Shown: positions 19,874 through 26,920 of the stretch, in pieces
How the letters are laid out: the number at the start of each line of letters is the position of its first letter
How positions within the stretch are numbered: the stretch's first letter is position 1
Source of the DNA: Opitutus sp. GAS368
GTDB taxonomy: Bacteria > Verrucomicrobiota > Verrucomicrobiia > Opitutales > Opitutaceae
Direction of reading: 5' to 3'
DNA: 64,000 bases
Assembly: GCF_900104925.1 (NCBI RefSeq)
Contig: NZ_LT629735.1
Coordinates: forward strand, 2,897,001-2,961,000
Notes under the pieces: model-generated
The model's database searches: none
What the model was told of the DNA's origin: nothing
What the model saw: the letters and a program-made list of their open reading frames with translations, nothing else
Position numbers and translations under genes: made by a program

Positions 19874-20110
19874 GATTATACAGGAGGTTATGCGGAGCCC
19901 TTTGCAGTGCTACGCATGCGTGGAGAGCAGTTCCTGTAACCTCAACGAGGCAAGGCGCGGCCAGACACAGCACGTTATAACAGCGATGCATTCTTCCCGT
20001 CTGGCCCGACGAGGATGCAAGCAATGACAGTTATTGCTGCGGCGGCAATCCCGGACTATATCGTGCCGACTGCGCCGTCGCTCAGTCCTCCCGAGGCGGT
20101 CACGATATCA
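19874..20110. other. intergenic region with the first 63-bp direct repeat
   Basis: Contains the repeat at 19987-20049. No gene is seen. Confidence 0.45.
19987..20049. repeat. 63-bp direct repeat, copy A
   Basis: Includes cccgtctggcccgacgagg and gcaagcaatgacagttattg. It recurs at 21194-21256 with about three mismatches, flanking a three-gene unit. Weaker relatives lie near 22774 and 49339. Confidence 0.75.
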
Positions 20111-20398
20111 TCATCGCTCCAAGACTTCGGGCGTGGGCTCTTTCGCCTTGATGACCGGGACTTCTTTCAAGACCACCGTGCCAGTCTTCTCAACACCTTG
20201 GACCGTGATCTTGATGGGTTTTCCCTCCAGGATATCTGCCTCCGTAAAGACATAAGCGGGCCGCTTGTTCCGGCCCTTCGACACCTGGCCAATTGTTTTG
20301 GCCAGCTCGCTTGAATACTGCGCCGCGTCATAGGATCCCGATGACGCGATCTGCTTCAGGAGCTGGTTCAAGCCTGGGGGATTGGTCATGTCACTCAT
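20111..20398 (-). CDS. hypothetical protein, third gene of a small operon
   Basis: A 95-residue soluble protein. The N-terminus is helical (NQLLKQIASSGSYDAAQYSSELAKTIGQ, read in parts), followed by a beta-rich half (YVFTEADILEGKPIKITVQG, then TGTVVLKEVPVIKAKEPTPE). Its start overlaps the end of the membrane protein gene upstream by 8 bp. No family is recognised. The tight operon of tiny genes suggests a phage or plasmid origin. Confidence 0.55.
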   Translation of the reverse strand: MSDMTNPPGLNQLLKQIASSGSYDAAQYSSELAKTIGQVSKGRNKRPAYVFTEADILEGKPIKITVQGVEKTGTVVLKEVPVIKAKEPTPEVLER

Positions 20399-20807
20399 GG
20401 GGCTCTCCGGTTTGATTGTCAGTGATTGCCTTGATTGTCTTGATCAGATTGTCGCGGGTTATCTTGTCGGCGTTCTTCTCCGCGATTGAAGCCAGAATCT
20501 GCCCGCCCGCAAGTCCGACCGTGATGGCGCCAACCAGCTCGCCGAGCTTGAACGAAAGCGGCCGGGTGGGATCGGGGTTCAGGATATCGTAGGAGGCGAG
20601 GGGGCCATACAGGCCCCAGGTGACGAGCGCGGCCACGCTGCCGACGATGATGTGGGCATACCAGCCGGGGCGCCAGACGGTGCCGTCGGGGTCGGTGCTC
20701 GGCTTCTTGAAACCGTCGGCCAGGAAGCATTTCACAAGCCCGCCCACGGCGCCGAAGAGTCCTACCAGGATGGCAATGGCCCAGATGATATCAGTTGAGG
20801 TTTTCAT
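20391..20807 (-). CDS. small membrane protein, second gene of a small operon
   Basis: The 138-residue protein has three hydrophobic segments (DIIWAIAILVGLFGAVGGLV, HIIVGSVAALVTWGLYG, ELVGAITVGLAGGQILASI) and a charged C-terminus. It could be holin-like, but nothing specific confirms this. It starts 6 bp after the stop of the 56-residue gene upstream and overlaps the next gene by 8 bp. Confidence 0.6.
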   Translation of the reverse strand: MKTSTDIIWAIAILVGLFGAVGGLVKCFLADGFKKPSTDPDGTVWRPGWYAHIIVGSVAALVTWGLYGPLASYDILNPDPTRPLSFKLGELVGAITVGLAGGQILASIAEKNADKITRDNLIKTIKAITDNQTGEPHE

Positions 20808-20813
20808 GGGTGG

Positions 20814-20984
20814 CTAGGCGTCTCTGATGATGGCGGCGATTTTCTCGGTGAAGCCCTTCAGCATGCCCTGGACGATGGGGTCGTTGAAGGTAGCGGGCGT
20901 GGCGGGGGCTTTGACGGCGGCGTAAATCGCGGCGTATTCATTGACCGCGGCGATGATGGCAGTGGATTTTTCGGCAGTAGTCAT
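20814..20984 (-). CDS. 56-residue hypothetical protein, first gene of a small operon
   Basis: An ATG at 20984 opens a short ORF beginning MTTAEKSTAIIAAVNEYAAI and ending EKIAAIIRDA. It is Ala-rich and probably helical. The spacing of 6 bp to the next gene and the shared direction argue that it is real. Function is unknown. Confidence 0.5.
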   Translation of the reverse strand: MTTAEKSTAIIAAVNEYAAIYAAVKAPATPATFNDPIVQGMLKGFTEKIAAIIRDA

Positions 20985-21399
20985 GGGCTGGATGGGTTAG
21001 TGAGGGAACGTGGGGCTGGCCTTAAATATTTCAGTCGGTCGACAGAGCTAAGTGCGGCAGGATTGCAGAAATCTGAAAGCTGAGCCCTGAAACCTGAGGG
21101 AATAGCGCCCAAGGCATTGGGACCAAAATAGGGCAGGTCGAAGCAGCAGAAGCCTCCACGAGGCCAAGCGTCGCCAGATTGAAAATGCGGGTGTGCATTC
21201 CTCCCGTCTGGCCCGACGAGGATGCAAGCAATGACAGTTATTGCTGCTGCGGCAATGCTACATTGCAGAGACCTGACGGAGCGCGGGAAGCGCGAAGATG
21301 GCGTCGTGAAGCGAAGCGCAACAGCCCGATAGGGTGGTTGCTGCCGGGAGCGCTTCGGGCGGCAGCAGCCACAAACCTGAAGTCGAACCCACTCCGGAT
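20985..21399. other. intergenic region with the second 63-bp direct repeat
   Basis: No gene is seen. Degenerate tracts such as gaaagctgagccctgaaacc (near 21070) precede the repeat at 21194-21256. Confidence 0.45.
21194..21256. repeat. 63-bp direct repeat, copy B
   Basis: Direct repeat of 19987-20049. With copy A it brackets the three small minus-strand genes at 20111-20984. Confidence 0.75.
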
Positions 21400-21653
21400 T
21401 AGGGTGTGTCTTCCAACCTCCGAAAAGGACCACTAATGGGATTTCACCAATGCTGAAATCCACCGAAACCGCTCCGGCTGATCGCCTGCGCGGTGGGTTT
21501 CGGGGGCCCGCTAATCGCGGGCAGAGAGGGCGGCGATCAGCCGCCCCCTGAACCTGTCGGCGGAGGCGATCAGCCGGAGCAGTGAAAGGAGATTACGCCG
21601 TTGGCGGAATCCTTTTAGTGGGCCCCTTTCCGGGCTTTGAAAACACTCCCTGG
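21400..21653. repeat. 255-bp MITE-like element, copy 2
   Basis: Reverse-orientation copy of 197-451 with the same ends (gggtgtgtcttcc at left, gaaaacactccctgg at right) and near-identical interior, including gctccggctgatcgcct twice. No ORF. Confidence 0.72.
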
Positions 21654-21702
21654 TGGTTAAGCTGATTGCGCTTCGCGCCTTTGCGGCTTGGCGTGAGAAA
21701 AA

Positions 21703-22005
21703 TCAGCTTTCGTGTCGGGATATCCAGTAGAGCGGATGTCGTTTGCTGTGGCTGATCGACAGAATCTCCAGCTCCTCGCGGGGAATCTTCTCCCAATAGT
21801 AGAAGGCGTAAGGGAAGCGGCGGAGCAGGCCGCGCCGCACGTTGGCTTGGATTACCCGCCATTGCGCGGGGAATTGAACAAGCGCTCCGAAAGCATTCTC
21901 CGCCTCGTTCAGGAACGCAGCACCGAGCCCGGGTCGGATCGACTCGTAATATTGCGCGGCGGCGATCAGTTCGATTTCAGCTTCCCGCCGCAGGATGATT
22001 CTCAT
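21703..22005 (-). CDS. ParE/RelE superfamily toxin
   Basis: The 100-residue protein has the ParE layout: N-terminal helices (LRREAEIELIAAAQYYESIRPGLGAAFLNE, read in parts) and a C-terminal strand pair (GLLRRFPYAFYYWEKIP, then EELEILSISHSKRHP). Its start lies inside the 3' end of the upstream antitoxin gene (29-bp overlap). It is probably a gyrase- or ribosome-directed toxin kept with its antitoxin on an accessory island. Confidence 0.78.
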   Translation of the reverse strand: MRIILRREAEIELIAAAQYYESIRPGLGAAFLNEAENAFGALVQFPAQWRVIQANVRRGLLRRFPYAFYYWEKIPREELEILSISHSKRHPLYWISRHES

Positions 22006-22213
22006 GGGCTTTGGCCAGCTTGGCCCGCCCTGAGGCTAACGCCTCCTGATACGGTCGGCTGGTTCCTTGGCCCGAAAGTGACTCCTGCTGGCGCTGGAGA
22101 GCGACCTGCAGCGCGGGATCTTCCCGCTCGATTTGCAGCATGAAGGCTGACACCTCGGCGTAGCCCTCCGGCGGCAGACCCTTGATCTCGGCGATGATCT
22201 CAGCGGCTTTCAT
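21977..22213 (-). CDS. putative antitoxin partner
   Basis: A 78-residue protein from the ATG at 22213 (MKAAEIIAEIKGLPPEGYAE), preferred to 22249 because antitoxins of this type start at this helix. The C-terminus is basic (SGRAKLAKAHENHPAAGS). It overlaps the toxin gene. The antitoxin role is inferred from pairing. Confidence 0.62.
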   Translation of the reverse strand: MKAAEIIAEIKGLPPEGYAEVSAFMLQIEREDPALQVALQRQQESLSGQGTSRPYQEALASGRAKLAKAHENHPAAGS

Positions 22214-22300
22214 CGAGGGCGAAGTTTGTCCATCTTGGCAGAAACGCAAACCCGTTGTCAGCGCGATCGGCTGCAGCAGGGTCTGGTTTGCGTGTGAAAT

Positions 22301-22606
22301 TCATCGGACGACAGCCGGGCCCTGCTTCATGAAGGCGGCCAGGGTCACCGCCGAGAGCGGGTGGCCTTTCTTCCGCGCGATGGCGGTGTAGCGCTTCTTC
22401 AGCGCGGGGTCGGCGAGCACCTTGCGGTGGAACGCCCCGGCCTGCCGGAAACGCTCCCGGTGCGCGCGCTGGGCCGGCGTGGGCTTGATCCGGTCCATCC
22501 GCGGGAACCGGGTGACCACGAGCCCGTAGGAATACTGCTTGAAGACGATCCCGTCCACGTTGCCGCGCAGGTGTTTCAGGGCGGAGTTGAGTTCGGCTTT
22601 GGCCAT
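22301..22606 (-). CDS. conserved hypothetical protein
   Basis: A 101-residue basic protein. The segment GIVFKQYSYGLVVTRFPRMD followed by IKPTPAQRAHRERFRQA and a helical ALKKRYTAIARKKG resembles small proteins seen in Bacteroidetes and Verrucomicrobia accessory regions. No function is known to me. No signal peptide or membrane segment is present. Confidence 0.5.
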   Translation of the reverse strand: MAKAELNSALKHLRGNVDGIVFKQYSYGLVVTRFPRMDRIKPTPAQRAHRERFRQAGAFHRKVLADPALKKRYTAIARKKGHPLSAVTLAAFMKQGPAVVR

Positions 22607-23060
22607 AGGTTGGTTCGGGGAAGGTTCGTGTTACCTTCGTGTTACCTTCTTACATCCTTACACCATCCCTACACCTTCCCCTCACCGTCCCGTCACCTGA
22701 TAACAGGCGGGATACAAGGAGGGTAATTGCGCGGTGCCGGGGGCGGCAGGGGGCCGGAGAATCAGGGTGCGGATGCATCTTTCCCGCCTGGCCCGACGAG
22801 ACCGCTGACAATGCGGATGATTGCCCGGAGGGCAACACCGTATTCTCAGAGGACACGCCGTTGTTCCCTGCTGGGAACCCGGTGCTTGTCCTGAAACCTG
22901 CGTCCACCGGCGCAGTTTCAGGCAAGGAGGACAGAGGACGGAGGACGGTCATAACCGCATTAGTGTCCATTAGTGTCGATTAGTGGTTAACCGTTTGAGT
23001 TCGATTTCATCGACCCAACTGCCAGCTTGCCGAAATCATCCTCCGGACTAGCCTGCCTTC
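22607..23060. other. intergenic region with short degenerate repeats
   Basis: No gene is seen. It contains pyrimidine-rich ttaccttcgtgttaccttc and tacaccatccctacacc tracts (22630-22690), a relative of the 63-bp repeat near 22774-22800, a gaggacagaggacgg tract (22929-22945) and attagtgtccattagtgtcg (22960-22979). Confidence 0.45.
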
Positions 23061-23276
23061 ATGAGCAAAGCGGAGATTCTCGCGCAGCTGCCCAAGTTGT
23101 CCCCGCAGGAGCGCGGGGAGATTCTCGCGCAGCTCTGGCGGATGGAAGAAGCTTCCGGTCCGACTCCGCGGGAGAAGGCCTTGCTCGACGAAGCCCAGGC
23201 CAGTTACGACGCCAATCCCGGGACGGTCACCCCTTGGTCGGAAGTCGAGGCCCGGTTGCGTCGTCCGCCGCCTTGA
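23061..23276 (+). CDS. addiction-module antitoxin component
   Basis: The 71-residue protein begins MSKAEILAQLPKLSPQERGE, a pattern typical of the addiction-module component found upstream of RelE/ParE toxins. The C-terminal part reads NPGTVTPWSEVEARLR. Its TGA overlaps a TTG start of the following toxin (TTGA). Confidence 0.75.
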   Translation: MSKAEILAQLPKLSPQERGEILAQLWRMEEASGPTPREKALLDEAQASYDANPGTVTPWSEVEARLRRPPP

Positions 23277-23572
23277 ACCGATTGGTGCTGGTCCGTCCGG
23301 CCGCCGAGGCGGATCTGGCGGCAGCCCGCGACTGGTATGAGCAACGACGGGCAGGGCTGGGGTTGGAGTTTTTGGACGAGACGGCTCGCGCGTTGCATGA
23401 ATTGAAGCAAGAACCGGAACGGCCACGCCTGTATTACCGCAATTTTCGTCGCGTCTTTCTCCGTCGGTTCCCCTACAAGATATTCTATCAGGTCATCGGT
23501 TTGCGCATCGTGGTCTTCCGCGTGCTGCATGCGAAACAAGACCACAACCAAGGCCTCGACCATCCGTGTTAA
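23273..23572 (+). CDS. ParE/RelE superfamily toxin
   Basis: The 99-residue protein starts at TTG (23273), overlapping the antitoxin stop by 4 bp. The upstream open frame has no similarity to the family. The pattern AAEADLAAARDWYEQRRAGLG, then NFRRVFLRRFPYKIFYQV and IVVFRVLHAKQDH is characteristic of ParE-like toxins. Confidence 0.8.
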   Translation: MNRLVLVRPAAEADLAAARDWYEQRRAGLGLEFLDETARALHELKQEPERPRLYYRNFRRVFLRRFPYKIFYQVIGLRIVVFRVLHAKQDHNQGLDHPC

Positions 23573-23937
23573 TCAGTGAAATCCGTGGTTATACCAAACA
23601 CCCAAAGCTTTTACACGAAGGCCGCAAAGAACGCAGAGATATTTCCCCTCGCAGGATCTGCTTCGCGGTCTTGGCGACCTTGGTGTAGAGTGTAGCAGCT
23701 TGAGGCGATTGGTGTTAATCAGTGAAATGTGGCCGTCATCGCCCGAGGGGCGCCCATTCCGCCCACCCCTGCGCTTATCGCTCCGGGGCCAGCACGTTCC
23801 GTGCAGACCATCTCGCGCTGCTCGCGCTTCGTCCGTGGTTAAGACGCCTTCTTCTCTGTGACCTCTGCGTCCTCGATGTGAGACCTCCTCGGACTGAATT
23901 TAACGCGCCGTTGCGGTGCGTGAGGCCCTGCATCAAC
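23573..23937. other. intergenic region with family A repeat
   Basis: Holds the repeat at 23583-23715 and ttaatcagtgaaatccgtgg-type tracts. From 23716 to 23937 no gene is recognised. Confidence 0.45.
23583..23715 (+). repeat. dispersed palindromic repeat (family A), full copy
   Basis: Begins taccaaacacccaaagc and ends gcttgaggcgattggtg. Nearly identical to 9297-9425. Confidence 0.78.
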
Positions 23938-24138
23938 TCAGGCGCCAAACGGCGTTGCCGTGCTTTTCTTTTTTTTCTGCCGTATCTCGGTCAATTGCGT
24001 CAAAAGCGTGTCCTTCACCTGCAATTCTTCCGTGGTTATCGACCCTTTCTTTTTCTTAAAAATCGCAAGCCACTCATTCAAGTGGGCGATGATCAGATCG
24101 TAGTCGGCTGGGGATAGTAGCTGGGCGGGGTGTTTCAT
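23938..24138 (-). CDS. 66-residue hypothetical protein, paralog 1
   Basis: A short helical, lysine-rich protein (LLSPADYDLIIAHLNEWLAI, then KGSITTEELQVKDTLLTQL and KKKKSTATPFGA). A clear paralog lies at 25570-25770, and about 100 bp on both sides of the ORF is also similar, so the whole segment is duplicated. Function is unknown. Confidence 0.6.
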   Translation of the reverse strand: MKHPAQLLSPADYDLIIAHLNEWLAIFKKKKGSITTEELQVKDTLLTQLTEIRQKKKKSTATPFGA

Positions 24139-24559
24139 CGGAGGAGGGTATCATTGGGGGATCGTTACCATACTGGTTACGTATGAAGGGAACATGGGGT
24201 TCATACCTACCCTGCAACAGACCCATTTGGGCTGGCGAGATGGGCGGCCCCGGTTCGCTGGCAACCAGGGGGGCAGGGCAGGTAGTGCGGCGGCGGCAAT
24301 GCGGCATGGCCGAAGCCCAATCCATTTAACACCGAGGTCACGAGGACACAGAGATTTAAACCCTGCCTGCTTTCCCATCCGTGTTATACCAAACACCCAG
24401 AGCTTTTACACGAAGGCCGCAAAGAACGCAGAGATATTTCCCATGGCAGGATCTGCTTCGCGGTCTTGGCGACCTTGGTGCAGCTACGACGTGTTCTGAC
24501 GTGGGGAACGCACCCGAATATAAAAAGACGAGGTCCGCTGCGATCAAGCCGCCCGGCGC
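24139..24559. other. intergenic region with a truncated family A repeat
   Basis: Upstream of paralog 1, the sequence gaacatggggttcatacctacc (24188 on) recurs near 25820 upstream of paralog 2. A family A copy follows at 24384-24482. No gene is seen. Confidence 0.45.
24384..24482 (+). repeat. dispersed palindromic repeat (family A), truncated copy
   Basis: Starts gttataccaaacacccagagc and stops after cttggtgcag, lacking the last 30 bp or so of the full unit. Confidence 0.72.
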
Positions 24560-24877
24560 TCACTTCCCCGCCGCAATCGCCTGACCGACTTCGCGCGGTT
24601 TGGCTCCGGTGGCCAGCATGGCACGGACCAGCAGGTCAAACGATACGTTGGATTCGCCCGCTTCGAGCTTGGCCACCCGCGACTGGCTGGAGCCCAGCCG
24701 GCGGGCCAGTTCGGATTGCGAGAATCCCAGGTGGGCCCGGCGGTCGCGCACGGCGCCGGCGAGGGCCAGCCGCATGTTGACCAGGGTCGCTTCTTCCGGA
24801 CTCAGCTTCAGGAGTTCCGCGGCGGAGCCGACGCGGAAGCCGGCTTTCTCCAGACGATGTTTCTTTTCGGCTTTCAT
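24560..24877 (-). CDS. XRE-family antitoxin (HigA-like)
   Basis: The 105-residue protein carries a helix-turn-helix (LGFSQSELARRLGSSQSRVAKLEAGE, read in parts) in its central part, typical of HigA-type antitoxins that repress their own operon. It follows the toxin gene by 11 bp, the toxin-first order characteristic of higBA. Confidence 0.82.
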   Translation of the reverse strand: MKAEKKHRLEKAGFRVGSAAELLKLSPEEATLVNMRLALAGAVRDRRAHLGFSQSELARRLGSSQSRVAKLEAGESNVSFDLLVRAMLATGAKPREVGQAIAAGK

Positions 24878-24888
24878 GAGGTGATCCT

Positions 24889-25224
24889 TCAGTTGATGGA
24901 CAGGTAAAGCTTGAGGCGTCGCTGACAGGCCCGGAGCACCGCAAGCGGGGTTTGTTGGGTTTGTTTTTCGTGGATTTCGAGGATTACCACCGCGTCGTCG
25001 GCGGTGTGATAGAAGATGCGCCAGTTTTTGGTTTTATCGGGGAGGCGAAGCTCATGACACCGGCGGCCAATGACGGGCATGGGCCGGGAGTGGGGGAGGC
25101 CGAGCGATTCGCCCCGCTGCAAGCGGCGGAGCAGCACGCCGGCCTCGACCCCGCGCCAGCTGGGTGAACGGCGGAGTCTTGATCTCGCCCTGCGACCAGC
25201 CAGCGGCTTGTCCACCTGCGTCAT
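24889..25224 (-). CDS. HigB-like (Gp49/RelE) toxin
   Basis: The 111-residue protein ends with the Gp49-like HigB pattern: CHELRLPDKTKNWRIFYHTA, then AVVILEIHEKQTQQTP and a terminal basic helix. These toxins cleave mRNA at the ribosome. The N-terminal 30 residues (RRARSRLRRSPSWRGVEAG) are Arg-rich, and a later start is possible. It is paired with the XRE antitoxin just downstream. Confidence 0.78.
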   Translation of the reverse strand: MTQVDKPLAGRRARSRLRRSPSWRGVEAGVLLRRLQRGESLGLPHSRPMPVIGRRCHELRLPDKTKNWRIFYHTADDAVVILEIHEKQTQQTPLAVLRACQRRLKLYLSIN

Positions 25225-25569
25225 GTCCCACGGGTATGCCCGGTATGATATATGTCAAATCTGATATGCCGCCTCGGTGCGATGTCGGGACCGGCCCCCG
25301 TTCGAACATCAAGGCCGACCTGTCCTCCGTGGCTTTACGCGAAGGAGGAGCCCGAGAAACATACGACTTCCATCAAGGGCGCCTTCGCCGCCGGCGACTG
25401 CCGCCGCGGGCCGTCACTCGTAGTGTGGGCTATGGCTGACGCGTCGTCGTCCCACAGGGTGCGATACCACATTTGCGTCTTTGCGTTGATCATTCCCCTG
25501 TCTGGAATGCGACAGGTATTGACCGGCTCGACTGACCTGCCGCGAGGCCGGCCTCGGCTACGAATCAAC
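25225..25569 (+). other. region holding a decayed gltD fragment
   Basis: No active gene. See the pseudogene at 25283-25545. Confidence 0.6.
25283..25545 (+). pseudogene. decayed gltD 3' fragment at the right edge of the island
   Basis: In shifting frames it reads NIKAD, then [20 protein letters not shown] and SLVVWA, then after about 70 unrelated bases ECDRY and (one base deleted) GSTDLP. The functional GltD has [30 protein letters not shown] and [13 protein letters not shown]. Codons are GC-rich like the body of host gltD, unlike the A/T-rich tail of the present gene. Frameshifts and an insertion show it is dead. Confidence 0.82.
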
Positions 25570-25770
25570 TCAGGCGCCAAACGGCACGGTCGTGTGGCTC
25601 TTTTTTTGCCGCCGTATCTCGCTCAATAGCGTCGAAAGGGTCTCCCTCAGCTGCAATTCTTCCGCGGTTATCGGCCCTTTGTTCTTCTGAAAAATGGCGA
25701 GGCATTTGTTCAAGCAATTGATCACCAGATCGTAATCGGCCGGGGACATTAACTGTGGGTGATGTTCCAT
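25570..25770 (-). CDS. 66-residue hypothetical protein, paralog 2
   Basis: Paralog of 23938-24138 (LMSPADYDLVINCLNKCLAI, then KGPITAEELQLRETLSTLL and a common end TPFGA/VPFGA). Length and reading frame are conserved despite many substitutions, which suggests selection on the protein. Function is unknown. Confidence 0.6.
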   Translation of the reverse strand: MEHHPQLMSPADYDLVINCLNKCLAIFQKNKGPITAEELQLRETLSTLLSEIRRQKKSHTTVPFGA

Positions 25771-26211
25771 CGGGTGGCTCGTGAAAGCAGCACCAACATA
25801 CTAATTTTTCACGAAGAGAATATGGGGCTCATACCTACCGTCCCATAGAGCAATATGGGCTGCCGAAAATGGACGGCCTCGGCCCGTCGGCCGTCAGGGA
25901 GCACAGCAGGCATTGCCGAAGCTCTATGCAATAAGCTGAAAGCTTCAGGTTTGGGTGTCCGGTTCCAGCTTATCGCTTATAATACCAATTACGATTTGCG
26001 ATGAGATGTTACACCAAGATCGCAAAGAACGCAGAGCGATTCATTCCCAAACGATTGGGTGCTTTGTGTCCTTGGCGATCTTCGTGTGAAAAAACCGATA
26101 CCGATTGGTAATTGGGACAAAAAGGCCGCCGGGATCTGCTCCTGGCGGCCCGGAAGTGTCGTTGGTAGGAGCTTATCGCTTAAAGCTTACCGCTTATCGC
26201 TATTTTCCCCC
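25771..26211. other. intergenic region with variant repeats
   Basis: No gene is seen. It contains the duplicated upstream segment of paralog 2, a variant family A palindrome (25981-26113) and cttatcgcttaaagcttacc tracts (26171-26205). Confidence 0.45.
25981..26113. repeat. variant of the family A palindrome
   Basis: Inverted ends taccaattacgatttgcg and gataccgattggtaattg. The interior has ttacaccaagatcgcaaag and gcgatcttcgtgtga arms. It is a diverged relative of family A. Confidence 0.6.
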
Positions 26212-26586
26212 TTACTTCTTTTCGTCCTTCTCGTCCTCGGCCTTTTCCTTGGCCTCGTCCCTCGCGGACTCGACCTTGACCGAGATGACGGTGCCGGTCT
26301 TCGCATTCACGGCCACCTCCGTGATGTCCTTGGTGTCGGGGGTGGCGAGGTCGAGCGACCAGATCACGCGGCCGTGCTCTTTCTCGAGCTCGGCCGACAC
26401 AACCTTGCCGCCCGGCACCTTGACCAGGGCGATGGTCCTGGCCTCGGCCTCGGTGATCTTGGCCTGCGCCAGCAGTTCGGGCGGGGGAGTGGAGTTTTTC
26501 TTGTTGTCGGGCTGTTCCGCGAACGCGTGGTTCACGAAAAGGGCGCTGCACAGCAGCAGGGCGGGGAGGAGGAGTTTTCGTTTCAT
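26212..26586 (-). CDS. PepSY-domain exported protein
   Basis: A 124-residue protein from the ATG at 26586 (MKRKLLLPALLLCSALFVNH), which gives a clean signal peptide ending AFAEQ. The PepSY domain covers about residues 35-105 (AKITEAEARTIALVKVPGGK, then VIWSLDLATPDTKDITEVAV). The C-terminus is a charged Lys/Glu/Asp tail. PepSY proteins are thought to bind or inhibit periplasmic peptidases. No partner is adjacent. Confidence 0.78.
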   Translation of the reverse strand: MKRKLLLPALLLCSALFVNHAFAEQPDNKKNSTPPPELLAQAKITEAEARTIALVKVPGGKVVSAELEKEHGRVIWSLDLATPDTKDITEVAVNAKTGTVISVKVESARDEAKEKAEDEKDEKK

Positions 26587-26920
26587 GGGATTTGAGCGTT
26601 TGGGTTGTTCGCCGGGGCGGGCCCGGGCGGTCTGGATCCGCGCCGTCATTATAGCAGATGAACATTACCGGAACCTTACCGGCAGCCGGTGACCCAAGGA
26701 TAGGGTGAATACCGGCATTCAATGCAGAAATTTAACCACGGATTACACGGATATACACGGATTGAGACTGGTTTAGCCGCAAGAATGCGCAAATGGCGCC
26801 AAAAGGAATTTGGCTCTTGGTGCCTTCTGCGATTTTTCGCGGCCAATAGTTCACCCTCCATCCGTTTTAATCCGTGTCATCCGTGGTCAAAAAACTTCTC
26901 CTGCGCGTGAGGCCCTCGCG
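26587..26920. other. intergenic region with a long palindrome
   Basis: Upstream of the PepSY gene. The main feature is the palindrome at 26731-26890. No gene is seen. Confidence 0.45.
26731..26890. repeat. palindromic ccacggattacacgg repeat
   Basis: tttaaccacggattacacgg at the left is mirrored by ccgtgtcatccgtggtcaaa at the right, with an inner hairpin around ttggctcttggtgccttctg. It may act as a bidirectional terminator after the TonB receptor gene. Confidence 0.6.
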
